From NCBI RefSeq assembly GCF_000412995.1, contig NZ_KE332512.1, positions 1,566,694 to 1,630,693 of the forward strand: DNA of 64,000 nt, read 5' to 3'. Of this stretch, positions 25,779-34,596 are shown piece after piece; the stretch's first letter is position 1, and every line of letters begins with the position of its first letter. This DNA is from Treponema vincentii F0403. GTDB lineage: Bacteria; Spirochaetota; Spirochaetia; Treponematales; Treponemataceae. Under the pieces are notes generated by a model that was not told the DNA's origin, made no database searches, and worked only from the letters and a program-made list of their open reading frames with translations. A program made the translations under genes and the position numbers.

Positions 25779-27617
25779 ATGAAAAGGCGATATTTCCAAA
25801 TTATTGAGTTAATGAAAAAAAATCCGGCTGTTACGCAGCGGGAAATTGCCGGTACATTAAAGATATCGCTCGCTTACGTCAATCAGATTCTCTTTGCTAT
25901 GGAACAGGACGGCTTTCTTAAAACGAACGGATTACCGGCCATCGGCAAACGGGTGTTAACGATTAAAGCGCATACCGAATACGATTCGTGCAAGGTTGAC
26001 AATGCCATTATCATGGCAGCGGGCTTCGGTTCGCGGTTTATTCCGCTCACGTATGCCATACCCAAAGGGCTGCTTGAAGTTTTTGGGGAGCGGATGATTG
26101 AACGCCAGATTAAGCAGCTGCAGGAAGCGGGTATCACCGATATTACGGTTGTCGTCGGTTATCTGAAAGATACTTTTGAATACCTCATCGATAAATACAA
26201 TGTAAAACTCGTGTATAATCCCGATTTTCAAAGCAAAAACAATCTTTCAACGCTATATCATGTCCGCGACAGGCTTAAAAACACCTATATTCTTTCCAGC
26301 GATAATTGGCTGCGGAAAAATATGTATCATGCTTATGAGTACGATTCATGGTATTCGGCCGTTAAAGTCAATGAGAAGACCAAGGAATGGGTGCTGCAGC
26401 TCGGTTTACACGATAAAATAATGAAGGTAAAAGTCGGCGGCAGAAACGCATGGGTAATGTACGGGCCGGTTTATTTTTCGCGCGCTTTTTCCGATACCAT
26501 CAGGCCGATGATCGAAGAAGCATATCACCGTAACGACACCGACGATTGGTACTGGGAAGACGTATTAAGCCGCCATTTAAATACGCTGACGATGTTTGCC
26601 AATAAACAGCCTGCCAATCAGGTCTATGAATTTGAATCGTTGGAAGAGCTGCGCCAATTCGACACATCGTACATGGTATCTACACAAAACAAATGGATGG
26701 AACTGATTTCCCGCGTATTCGGACAGCCCGAAATGAAAATTAAAAACTTACGTCCCTTACGCCTTGGTATGACAAATAAATCCTTTATATTTGAATTGAA
26801 TAACAATAAATATATTTTCCGCATTCCGGGTGCAGGCACGGATATTCTTATCAATCGGAAGCAGGAATATACGGTGTATAAAGCGATTGAACCGCTCGGC
26901 ATCTCCGATAAGATTATTTATTTTGATCAAAATACCGGCGTCAAAATCACTCAATTTGAAGAAAATAAACACGTAGCCGATCCGCATAACCCGGATGATC
27001 TGGAAGCGTGTATGTGGATAGCCCGCAAATTGCATACCTCCGGTATTACGGTTCGGCACCGCTTCGATTTTAGGGAGCGGATTAACTTTTATGAGCAGCA
27101 GGCGGAAGCACGGCACGGTATTCTTTTTTACGACTATGCCGAAGTCCGGGCAAAGATGAATACCCTGCTGGACTTACTCGACACGCTAAAAAAACCGGAA
27201 GTGCTGACCCATATCGATTTAATCTGTGATAATTTTATTATCAGCGAAGGTGATGTTAAACTGATCGACTGGGAATACGCAGCGATGTGCGATCCGCTTG
27301 TCGACCTTGCAATGTTTTCCATCTATTCTTATTTTTCCGAGGCTCAAATAAACGATCTTATGCAGCGCTACTTCCGCCGCGCCCCGGAGAATGCAGAAAA
27401 ACTGCGCGTCTTTATCTATGTCGCACTCGCCGGCTTTTTATGGGCGCTGTGGACATGCTATAAACAGGCGCTTGGTGAGAACTTCGGCGAATACGGATTA
27501 AAAATGTACCGATACGCAAAAGATTATTATAAACACGTTACGCAGATGACGGAGCTTCCTGCCCAGCAGGATGAAGAAAATGAAGGAACAAGAAATGAAG
27601 AATCCGAAGCCCAATAA
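25779..27617 (+). CDS. licCA: CTP:phosphocholine cytidylyltransferase / choline kinase fusion with N-terminal HTH
   Basis: A 612-residue, three-part protein. Residues 1-60 form a winged-helix domain (KNPAVTQREIAGTLKIS then YVNQILFAM). About 70-310 is the LicC nucleotidyltransferase, with IIMAAGFGSRFIPLT, the PKGLLEV loop and LSSDNWL. About 330-600 is a LicA choline kinase with LTHIDLICDNFII and LIDWEYAAMCDPLVDLAMF. It makes CDP-choline for phosphatidylcholine or surface decoration, as known for the LicCA fusion of T. denticola. ATG 25779 is placed 9 bases after the -10, implying an almost leaderless mRNA. Earlier TTG or GTG starts would overlap the promoter. It overlaps the choline transporter gene. 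Confidence 0.92.
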   Translation: MKRRYFQIIELMKKNPAVTQREIAGTLKISLAYVNQILFAMEQDGFLKTNGLPAIGKRVLTIKAHTEYDSCKVDNAIIMAAGFGSRFIPLTYAIPKGLLEVFGERMIERQIKQLQEAGITDITVVVGYLKDTFEYLIDKYNVKLVYNPDFQSKNNLSTLYHVRDRLKNTYILSSDNWLRKNMYHAYEYDSWYSAVKVNEKTKEWVLQLGLHDKIMKVKVGGRNAWVMYGPVYFSRAFSDTIRPMIEEAYHRNDTDDWYWEDVLSRHLNTLTMFANKQPANQVYEFESLEELRQFDTSYMVSTQNKWMELISRVFGQPEMKIKNLRPLRLGMTNKSFIFELNNNKYIFRIPGAGTDILINRKQEYTVYKAIEPLGISDKIIYFDQNTGVKITQFEENKHVADPHNPDDLEACMWIARKLHTSGITVRHRFDFRERINFYEQQAEARHGILFYDYAEVRAKMNTLLDLLDTLKKPEVLTHIDLICDNFIISEGDVKLIDWEYAAMCDPLVDLAMFSIYSYFSEAQINDLMQRYFRRAPENAEKLRVFIYVALAGFLWALWTCYKQALGENFGEYGLKMYRYAKDYYKHVTQMTELPAQQDEENEGTRNEESEAQ

Positions 27618-29142
27618 AAAACGACGCGGTTCCAATGAAATCGATTGGATTATTACGCTTTTACCGCTCATTATTGTAACCGGTATTGCGGCGCTGCTGC
27701 TCACCTTTCCGCAGCAATCAATGAAAACCATCGATACGTTATGGAGCATCTTTGTCAATAAGCTCGGATTCTTCTATATATTACTCGGCTCCGGATTAGT
27801 CTGCACTGCTTTCTATCTTGCATTTTCAAAATACGGCGCGATACGCTTAGGTTCTCTTGAAAAACCTCGCTATAGTAATTTTGCATGGGGCGCCATGATT
27901 TTTACCTCTACGATGGCCGCCGATATTTTATACTGGTCGCTTATCGAGTGGGGCTACTACTATGCTGCTTCTCCATTCGGACAGCGGGCTCTTACAATAG
28001 CCGAAAGACAGGATTGGGCGGCAACATATCCGCTATTCCACTGGGGTATTACCCCGTGGAGTTTTCATATTGTTTGCGCCGTTGCCTTCGGTTACATGCT
28101 CCATGTACGGCAGCGGAAAAAACAAAAACTTTCCGAAGCGTGTCGCCCCCTTTTCGGCAATAAAATCGACGGAGTGCTCGGCACCGTAATCGATGTGTTT
28201 TCAGTTGTCGGCCTTTTAGCGGGAACAGCAACAACGTTTTCGCTGGCAACGCCGCTTTTGTCGCTCGCTATTTCCACCATTTCCGGCATCCCCGAATCGC
28301 GGGAACTGACATTGGTTGTGCTCTGTATCATTGCGGCGGTATATACCTCGGCTGTTCTGCTGGGGATAAAAGGCATTTCTCATCTGGCAAAAATTTCGGT
28401 TGTGTGTTTTTCAAGCCTTATTTTATTCGTATTTTTGCTGAGCCCCAAACTCTATATTATCGAAACGAGCATAACCGGAATCGGGAAGATGCTGCAAAAC
28501 TTTATTTCGCTTTCTACTTGGATGGATCCCTTACGGATTTCCGGTACGAACGGAAACGGCGCAGGGTTCCCGCAGCAGTGGACGATTTTTTATTGGGCGT
28601 ACTGGATTGCATGGTTCGTTGCCACGCCGTTCTTTATCGGTACTATTTCGGAGGGACGAACGGTACGGAATACCGTACTGGGCGGCCTTATATGCGGTAT
28701 TTCAGGCACCTATTGTTCGTTTATCGTACTGGGAAACTACGGGCTCTATTTGGAAACGCACCGATTATTACCGGCAGCCGAACGGCTCGCAGCGGGCATC
28801 GCTCCCGCAGAGATTATCCTCAGCATTTTGGAAACGCTGCCGCTTGCGAAAGTCGTTTTGGTGCTGCTTATCATAACGATGATTGCGCTCTATGCGAGCA
28901 CCTTCGATGCAATTACGATGGTTATCGCTTCTTATTCGCAGCGGCAGCTGGAAGGCCGAGAGCCTAAAAAAAGCCTACGGGCGTTTTGGTCTCTTGTCTT
29001 TATTTTGCTTCCGGCCGCGCTCATCCTTACCGGCAGCAACCTCAGTCAACTGCAAAGCTTATCGGTTATCGCCGCCTTTCCGCTCGGCATCATTATGATC
29101 TGCATTGTTGTCAGCTTTTTAAAAGACGCAAAGAACGGGTAA
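27571..29142 (+). CDS. BCCT-family choline/betaine transporter
   Basis: A 523-residue protein with about 12 membrane helices. The conserved BCCT region is seen as QWTIFYWAYWIAWFVATPFF followed by GTISEGRTVRN. The aromatic cluster in this segment binds the trimethylammonium group in the family. The gene overlaps licCA by 47 bp in another frame, which strongly suggests the transported substrate is choline, fed directly to the LicA kinase. Of several in-frame ATGs, 27571 is used, but 27595, with AAGGA before it, is a plausible alternative. Confidence 0.88.
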   Translation: MKKMKEQEMKNPKPNKKRRGSNEIDWIITLLPLIIVTGIAALLLTFPQQSMKTIDTLWSIFVNKLGFFYILLGSGLVCTAFYLAFSKYGAIRLGSLEKPRYSNFAWGAMIFTSTMAADILYWSLIEWGYYYAASPFGQRALTIAERQDWAATYPLFHWGITPWSFHIVCAVAFGYMLHVRQRKKQKLSEACRPLFGNKIDGVLGTVIDVFSVVGLLAGTATTFSLATPLLSLAISTISGIPESRELTLVVLCIIAAVYTSAVLLGIKGISHLAKISVVCFSSLILFVFLLSPKLYIIETSITGIGKMLQNFISLSTWMDPLRISGTNGNGAGFPQQWTIFYWAYWIAWFVATPFFIGTISEGRTVRNTVLGGLICGISGTYCSFIVLGNYGLYLETHRLLPAAERLAAGIAPAEIILSILETLPLAKVVLVLLIITMIALYASTFDAITMVIASYSQRQLEGREPKKSLRAFWSLVFILLPAALILTGSNLSQLQSLSVIAAFPLGIIMICIVVSFLKDAKNG

Positions 29143-29173
29143 AACGGCAAACGTCTCTCTCTAATATAGAACG

Positions 29174-30364
29174 TTATTTTGTTTTCAAGTTCCGCAATGC
29201 GCCGCTTAGCCGTTCAAGGGTTTCGCTAATCACCGGGGCGGGAGCGGCGAGGTTAATCCGCTCAAAACCGCGGCCTTCTTCCCCGAAGATATACCCTTCA
29301 TCAAAAAACACCTGAGCAGTCTGCGTCATAAACGTTTCCAAAGCTTTGTGTTCCATCCCGAGCGCTCTAAAATCGAGCCATTGCAGATATGTCCCTTCGA
29401 TGAGCGGCGCTTTGATTTCGGGGTGGCGCGTTTGGAAAAATTGCTGCACAAGGCGCTGGTTGGAATCGATGACGGTCAAAAATTCATCGAACCATGCCGC
29501 GCACTGCGTATAGCAAATTTCACAGGCCTTATAGCTGAGCGCCGTAAACAATGCTCCCGCCCCAAGCTCGTGGGCTTTTACAAAGGTTTTGCGCATTTCT
29601 TCATTTTTAATGATGATATTGCTGATTCCCAAACCGGCAATATTGAACGTCTTTGAAGGCGCGGTAAAGGAGATTGTCCTGTTCGCAAGCTCGTCTCCCA
29701 ACGATTGAAAAACGGTATGTGTATATCCCGGCATGACGATATCGAAGTGAATTTCGTCCGAAAACAGCCAGAGGTTGTGCTTTAATACGATTTCTTCTAT
29801 TTTATGCAGTTCTTCTTTTGTCCACACTCTACCGACGGGGTTATGCGGCGAACAAAAGAGCAGCGCTTTATTGTGCGGATCCGCAGCCAGTCGCTCCAAG
29901 TCTTCAAAATCGATCGTGTAGCGCCCGCCGTTTTCCTGCAGTGAGCACGCCGCAACAGTCCGCCCCTGCAAGCGTACCGCCCTAAAAAATGGATAATAGA
30001 CCGGCGATAGCAGAATAACGCCGTCCCCCGGTTCGGTAAACGCTCTAACCGCATTAAAAATTGCAGGTACAATACCCGCCGTGGGGACAATCCAATCGGG
30101 CTCAATCGACCAGTTATGCCGTACCTTCATCCAGTTCCGTACCGCATCATTATACGAAGCAGTCTGCTCGGTATAGCCCAGTACGGCGCTGTCAAGATAA
30201 CGTTTTAGCCCCTCCGTTAATTCAGGAGGCATCTTAAATTCCATATCGGCAACCGAAAGCGGCACAACGGATGAATCGACACTTGGGTTCACCTTATACA
30301 TTGCATCCCATTTACGCGAGCCTGAACCGGCTCTATTTATTCTTGTCGTAAAATCATATTTCAT
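29174..30364 (-). CDS. hly: Cystalysin-type C-S lyase (MalY/PatB aminotransferase fold)
   Basis: A 396-residue protein closely resembling T. denticola cystalysin as I remember it: YDFTTRINR near the start, VPLSVADMEFK, LLFCSPHNPVGRVW, SDEIHFDIVMPG, the PLP-lysine segment SFTAPSKTFNIAG and the C-terminal FERINLAAPAPVI. The family degrades cysteine to pyruvate, ammonia and hydrogen sulfide; the oral enzyme is haemolytic and haemoxidative. AGAGGAAG precedes ATG 30364. The gene is convergent with the choline transporter and divergent from dnaA. Confidence 0.92.
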   Translation of the reverse strand: MKYDFTTRINRAGSGSRKWDAMYKVNPSVDSSVVPLSVADMEFKMPPELTEGLKRYLDSAVLGYTEQTASYNDAVRNWMKVRHNWSIEPDWIVPTAGIVPAIFNAVRAFTEPGDGVILLSPVYYPFFRAVRLQGRTVAACSLQENGGRYTIDFEDLERLAADPHNKALLFCSPHNPVGRVWTKEELHKIEEIVLKHNLWLFSDEIHFDIVMPGYTHTVFQSLGDELANRTISFTAPSKTFNIAGLGISNIIIKNEEMRKTFVKAHELGAGALFTALSYKACEICYTQCAAWFDEFLTVIDSNQRLVQQFFQTRHPEIKAPLIEGTYLQWLDFRALGMEHKALETFMTQTAQVFFDEGYIFGEEGRGFERINLAAPAPVISETLERLSGALRNLKTK

Positions 30365-30445
30365 AGCAATCTTCCTCTTTTACTGCATGATATTAAAGTA
30401 AACCTATACCGAGAATGCTTTTTATACAAGCCCTGAAATTTTATA

Positions 30446-30475
30446 TTGTCAAGAAAAGGGAAGTAGTAGTATAAT
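30446..30475 (+). promoter_or_regulatory. dnaA promoter
   Basis: TTGTCA (30446-30451), an 18-bp spacer and a perfect TATAAT (30470-30475). The ATG at 30483 lies 7 bases after the -10 and no Shine-Dalgarno sequence sits in between, so the mRNA is predicted to be leaderless. One loose DnaA-box-like sequence, TTATACAAG, lies at 30422-30430. Confidence 0.6.
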
Positions 30476-30482
30476 AAACGCC

Positions 30483-31877
30483 ATGAATAGTTGCGATTAT
30501 CGTATTTTTTGGGAAGAAACCGTTAAACAATTAAAGGATGAAATAGGTGAACAGGAAATATCCATGTGGTTTTCTCGTATTGTCTACGAGAGGGCGTCGG
30601 ATTCCGTCATCGTTTTATCGGTTCCTTCCGGATTTTATCGCGATAATGTGCGGCAACGCTACGAACTCCTCATCGAAAAAAAACTATTGGAGCTGCTCGG
30701 CTCCCGTATCAGTATTGAATTTGAAATAAAAGCGCCGCAAACAATGAATACGCAACCGGTGTCCACTAAAAACACCCTTACATCGGCAACATCGTCCCCA
30801 GCGGCTTTCCATGCATCACAAAAATCGGTACCTGTGGAAGAAAAAAAGAAACATCCCCTGCTGAATGAACGCTATACCTTCGATAAATTTGTTATCGATG
30901 CAGACAATCCGCTCCCGGCAAATGCAGCGATTGCCGTTTCGAAGAATCCGGGAACGGCGTATAATCCGCTGCTAATTTACGGCGGCGTAGGATTGGGTAA
31001 AACACACTTAATGCAAGCAATCGGCAATGCTCTATACCAAAACACCAACTTGAAGATTTTGTATGCCCCTGCCGAGACTTTTACGAATGAATACATCGCT
31101 CATGTAAATAAAAACAAAATGCATGAATTTAAAAATAAGTACCGCAATGCGGATGTATTGTTGCTTGACGATATCCACTTTTTGGAAAAAAAAGAGGGAA
31201 CGCAGGAGGAGTTGTTCCATACTTTTAACGCTCTCTATGAAAGCAATAAACAGATCGTATTTACCTGTGACCGTCCGGTCGAGGAACTCAAGAATTTAAC
31301 AGACCGTCTCCGCTCCCGCTTTACCCGCGGTTTGAGCATCGACTTAAAAATTCCTTCATACGAAACCCGATGTGCAATTTTATTCAAAAAGCTTCAAGAT
31401 GAACATTTTTCCATCCCCGATGAAGTGGTACATCTGATTGCAAAAAATGTTTCGTCCAATGTCCGTGATCTGGAAAGCGCACTCACGAAATTGGAAGCAT
31501 ATTCCGAACTTACCGGCCCCATTACCCTCGAAAATGCCCAGAGGCTTTTACAGGATACGTTCGGTTCACCCCGTCAGCACAATATTTCCATTGACACTAT
31601 TTTGAAAATTGTTGCGGACTATTTCGGAATTTCTTACATCGATTTAAAAGGGAAAAAACGGACAAAGAATATCTCATTTCCGCGGCAAGTTGCCATGTAC
31701 CTTGCACGGGAAATGACCGAGTTTTCCACTACGGAAATCGGCATGGAATTGGGCGGACGCGACCATACGACGATTATGCACGGGCACCAAAAAATAGAGA
31801 CCCAGACCGCAATCGAACCTTCGTTAGAAGTTACCATCGCCGAACTGAAAAAACGCATCACCAACGCAAATAAATAA
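30483..31877 (+). CDS. dnaA: Chromosomal replication initiator DnaA
   Basis: A 464-residue protein of normal length. Domain I is at about 1-80 and a short linker follows. The AAA+ domain has Walker A GGVGLGKTHL, Walker B VLLLDDIHFL and sensor region DRLRSRFTRG. The C-terminal DNA-binding domain carries the signature GGRDHTTIMHGH. It opens the origin. Unlike the common dnaA-dnaN arrangement, the next gene is an unknown protein in its own transcription unit, and cystalysin lies upstream. No cluster of DnaA boxes was found around it, so whether oriC is here remains open. Confidence 0.97.
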   Translation: MNSCDYRIFWEETVKQLKDEIGEQEISMWFSRIVYERASDSVIVLSVPSGFYRDNVRQRYELLIEKKLLELLGSRISIEFEIKAPQTMNTQPVSTKNTLTSATSSPAAFHASQKSVPVEEKKKHPLLNERYTFDKFVIDADNPLPANAAIAVSKNPGTAYNPLLIYGGVGLGKTHLMQAIGNALYQNTNLKILYAPAETFTNEYIAHVNKNKMHEFKNKYRNADVLLLDDIHFLEKKEGTQEELFHTFNALYESNKQIVFTCDRPVEELKNLTDRLRSRFTRGLSIDLKIPSYETRCAILFKKLQDEHFSIPDEVVHLIAKNVSSNVRDLESALTKLEAYSELTGPITLENAQRLLQDTFGSPRQHNISIDTILKIVADYFGISYIDLKGKKRTKNISFPRQVAMYLAREMTEFSTTEIGMELGGRDHTTIMHGHQKIETQTAIEPSLEVTIAELKKRITNANK

Positions 31878-31974
31878 CACCAATGCAAATGGTACTATTT
31901 GAGCAGCCTCTTTATTCTGCGGGGAATACTGCAAAGTGTTTGATGCGTTTGCCCTGACATTCGCAAGAAAATGT

Positions 31975-32003
31975 TTGGCAGAATCCGGATTTTGTGGTAT
32001 ACT
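31975..32003 (+). promoter_or_regulatory. Promoter of the gene after dnaA
   Basis: TTGGCA (31975-31980), a 17-bp spacer and TATACT (31998-32003). The ATG at 32012 is 8 bases after the -10, again indicating a leaderless or nearly leaderless mRNA. Confidence 0.6.
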
Positions 32004-32011
32004 GATAAGGT

Positions 32012-33046
32012 ATGACTTATGCATCTTTGTCTGCAACGCTCTCAATGCCATACACAACTGAAGATGGAAGCGCATCATCCGATATTGTGGTGTTCGATAA
32101 AGACGAACACGCGGTAATCGAACAGATTTTAAAAAGCTTACAAGCTTATGCTCCTGGGGTACTGAGCAACATTGCAAACTGTATTACAACATTAGAACAA
32201 GTGGCGGTAGCTGTCTCCCGCTATCCCTCAATACAACGCAGCACAGTCCTTGCCGGTGAACATCGGTCGGCAGACACATTGATCGACACACTCTGCAGCA
32301 GCGCTCCTTCTTCACGTTTACTGACCTTACCCACAAAAGTTGTTCTCGGTAAAAGCTTTCTGATTGCAAAATTTCAAACTTTTTCCGCACTTACCAAAAT
32401 AGCGATGAACGCTTTTTTTGAAGAAAAAGATATCCAAGCGTTGCGGCGGATTACACTTCGCGCTATGTTTGCACTCATGGTTGAAGACGTATATACGATG
32501 CTCCTTGACAATGCAGATCTCCGGCATGAAACACGGAAAGAAATAGCGGAATTATTAACCGAACTATGGGAGCATCGGCTGGATGAGCACTCCTCATCTT
32601 TTGCACCTGTTTTACACAAAGTCTGGACAGCGCGGAACAAACTTGCACCGAACTTCGGCAGTATGCTCGGTGTAAGCGAACTCTTTCTCCTTTCAATGGA
32701 GCTGGATGAATCGTGGGAACGGTTTATGATTGCAAAATTGGCAGACCCTGAAATCGGTCAAGCATTGGAAGAATTCTTATTCGGCATCTCTTATGAAAAG
32801 ATCAATTTTATTCGCACTGTTTTAAAAGAACGAAAAGTTTCTGCCCTCAGCAGAGACGAAGCATATAATCTACTCGGATTCAAAAGAGAATTTCCGAGTG
32901 ATGATCCACGCGGCTTCTATGCTTCTTTTATTGACCGGAAAAACAACGCCGAATCGCGTCGGAGGCTCCAAGTCCCCGGCCCCAAGCGGACACTCGAAGA
33001 CCTCTACATCCAGTTTATTTTTGAAGAAGGCTTAAGCGAGACATAA
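32012..33046 (+). CDS. Unknown helical protein next to dnaA
   Basis: A 344-residue, soluble, mostly helical protein. It has no signal peptide, membrane segment or recognised motif. Sections such as FEEKDIQALRRITLRAMFALMV and ALEEFLFGISYEKI look like packed amphipathic helices. Family identity is not recognised; it may be specific to treponemes. Its own promoter means it need not be co-regulated with dnaA. The C-terminus carries a basic stretch (NAESRRRLQVPGPKRTLEDL) followed by a short amphipathic helix. Confidence 0.6.
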   Translation: MTYASLSATLSMPYTTEDGSASSDIVVFDKDEHAVIEQILKSLQAYAPGVLSNIANCITTLEQVAVAVSRYPSIQRSTVLAGEHRSADTLIDTLCSSAPSSRLLTLPTKVVLGKSFLIAKFQTFSALTKIAMNAFFEEKDIQALRRITLRAMFALMVEDVYTMLLDNADLRHETRKEIAELLTELWEHRLDEHSSSFAPVLHKVWTARNKLAPNFGSMLGVSELFLLSMELDESWERFMIAKLADPEIGQALEEFLFGISYEKINFIRTVLKERKVSALSRDEAYNLLGFKREFPSDDPRGFYASFIDRKNNAESRRRLQVPGPKRTLEDLYIQFIFEEGLSET

Positions 33047-33098
33047 ACCTGTTCGAAAACTTCCGTTTCGGAACAGGTTACCTTGAATAATACGGCTG

Positions 33099-34130
33099 TT
33101 ACAGCGCAAGTTTTAAATCGCCGTCTTTAATCCATCCGATTTTCCGCAACGGCACGGTAAAAAGAATTGTGAGTACGGCGGGAGCGATAATGTGCAGCAA
33201 CAAGATAGAAAGGTAGATGCTTGCGGTGCTGTGCCCGGTTCCACTCATCGCCGTCAGCGCGCCGATTTGACCGACCAACCCGCAAGTTCCCATTCCTGAG
33301 CCGATGGGGGTATTTTCCATTTTTAATAGCATCGTCGAAACCGGGCCCAATACGGCGGATGCGGCAATCGGCGGTATCCATATTCGGGGATTTTTAATAA
33401 TATTCGGCATGTGGAGCATACTGGTGCCGATGCCGACTGCAAAGCTGCCGCCGAATCCGTTATCCCGATAGCTCATCACCGCAAAGCCGATCATCTGAGC
33501 GCAGCACCCCGCCGCCGCCGCGCCTCCTGCAAGCCCCGAAAGGGAAAGCATCATACAGAGCGCTGCACTGCTAATCGGCAGCGTAAGAATGATCCCAACC
33601 AATACCGCAAGACAAATTCCCATCAGGAACGGACGCAGAGTTGTCGCCGTCATAATAACCTCTCCGAGCCAATTCATGCACGCAGACATATACGGCCCGA
33701 AAAAGACGGCTATTACGCTGCCGGAAAGAATGGTTACCGTCGGCGTCACAATCAGGTCAATCTTTGTTTCTTTTGAAACCAGTTTCCCCAACTCGGTACC
33801 GACAATGGCGGAAATAAAGGCGCCGACTGCACCGCCGAACATATTACCGGCATACCCGACAATAGAGGCGGAGAACAAGACAAAGGTGTGCGCTTTAAGC
33901 GAGTGCGCAACGGCAATACCGATGGCGGCACCTGTCATATCACGGCATATCGGCCAGATGGTATCGGCCAAAAAGGTGATATGCAGCTGCTGCCCTATGG
34001 TTCTCAGGATTGTTCCGACAAGCAAGGATGAAAAAAGCCCCATCGCCATAGCGCTCATCGCATCAATAAAATACCGCTTACCGGAAATCTCTATATCTTT
34101 CTTTTTTAAGAAAAGCTGTAATTTGTTCAT
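33099..34130 (-). CDS. PTS IIC-like permease (EIIC_2 family)
   Basis: A 343-residue protein with about 9-10 membrane helices. It starts with KKKDIEISGKRYFIDAMSAMAMGLFSSL and contains glycine-rich segments such as GLAGGAAAAGCCAQMIGFAV and GTSMLHMPNI. These match a family annotated as PTS EIIC type 2, which stands alone without IIA or IIB domains and whose transport role is poorly known. No PTS phosphocarrier or enzyme lies nearby. The start is ATG 34130 with a modest AGG upstream. A separate transporter family is possible. Confidence 0.65.
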   Translation of the reverse strand: MNKLQLFLKKKDIEISGKRYFIDAMSAMAMGLFSSLLVGTILRTIGQQLHITFLADTIWPICRDMTGAAIGIAVAHSLKAHTFVLFSASIVGYAGNMFGGAVGAFISAIVGTELGKLVSKETKIDLIVTPTVTILSGSVIAVFFGPYMSACMNWLGEVIMTATTLRPFLMGICLAVLVGIILTLPISSAALCMMLSLSGLAGGAAAAGCCAQMIGFAVMSYRDNGFGGSFAVGIGTSMLHMPNIIKNPRIWIPPIAASAVLGPVSTMLLKMENTPIGSGMGTCGLVGQIGALTAMSGTGHSTASIYLSILLLHIIAPAVLTILFTVPLRKIGWIKDGDLKLAL

Positions 34131-34151
34131 ATCGAGACAAATCTCCTTATA

Positions 34152-34190
34152 TTCGTGCGGAGAGTTTAATCCCCTGCACTATTTTTTACA
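34152..34190. repeat. REP-like dispersed repeat, copy 3 (partial)
   Basis: TTCGTGCGGAGAGTTTAAT is present but the GC hairpin is replaced by CCCCTGCACT and T-rich sequence, so only half of the element remains. AATCCCCTGCACT recurs at about 36400. Confidence 0.6.
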
Positions 34191-34195
34191 AGAGG

Positions 34196-34232
34196 GAACC
34201 TCTAAAAATCTAACCGAGTTTTTAGAGATACC
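34196..34232. repeat. Short inverted repeat (CTCTAAAAA family)
   Basis: GGAACCTCTAAAAATC and GAGTTTTTAGAGATACC form an imperfect stem. It lies in the 34131-34596 gap, whose remainder is A/T-rich with a candidate promoter and no gene. Confidence 0.55.
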
Positions 34233-34462
34233 CAAAACTCAAAAATGCTGATGCTTCTTACTCTGAAGTGAAAGCATTCAGAATGTATATCCGTTCAATA
34301 AATGCGATGTTCACACATCGTGCTATTTGTACGATTTAGAACTCGTAGACCTATTCGGAAACGCAGTTATCGAATAGATCGATTATAACGAAACTTATTA
34401 CAGAAGAAAAAATTAAGCATAATAATACAAAAATAAAAAAGTTGAGACAATAGACAAAAAAA

Positions 34463-34491
34463 TTGATTGATTAAGCTAGAAAATTTATAAA
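34463..34491 (+). promoter_or_regulatory. Candidate promoter of the malolactic enzyme gene
   Basis: TTGATT (34463-34468), a 17-bp spacer and TATAAA (34486-34491), in a strongly A/T-rich stretch. A leader of about 100 bases would precede ATG 34597. Confidence 0.4.
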
Positions 34492-34596
34492 AACACGATA
34501 AACTGTGTATCGGTACTAAAAGTACATTTGAGAGTTTCCATTGAGATTTGGAAGGATATCCGCAATCCTGCAAACGGACAGTATGGAGGAACCTTT

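Noticed and set aside
30365-30482. Possible replication origin upstream of dnaA
   Set aside because: Only one poor match to a DnaA box and no A/T-rich repeats; not enough to call an origin.
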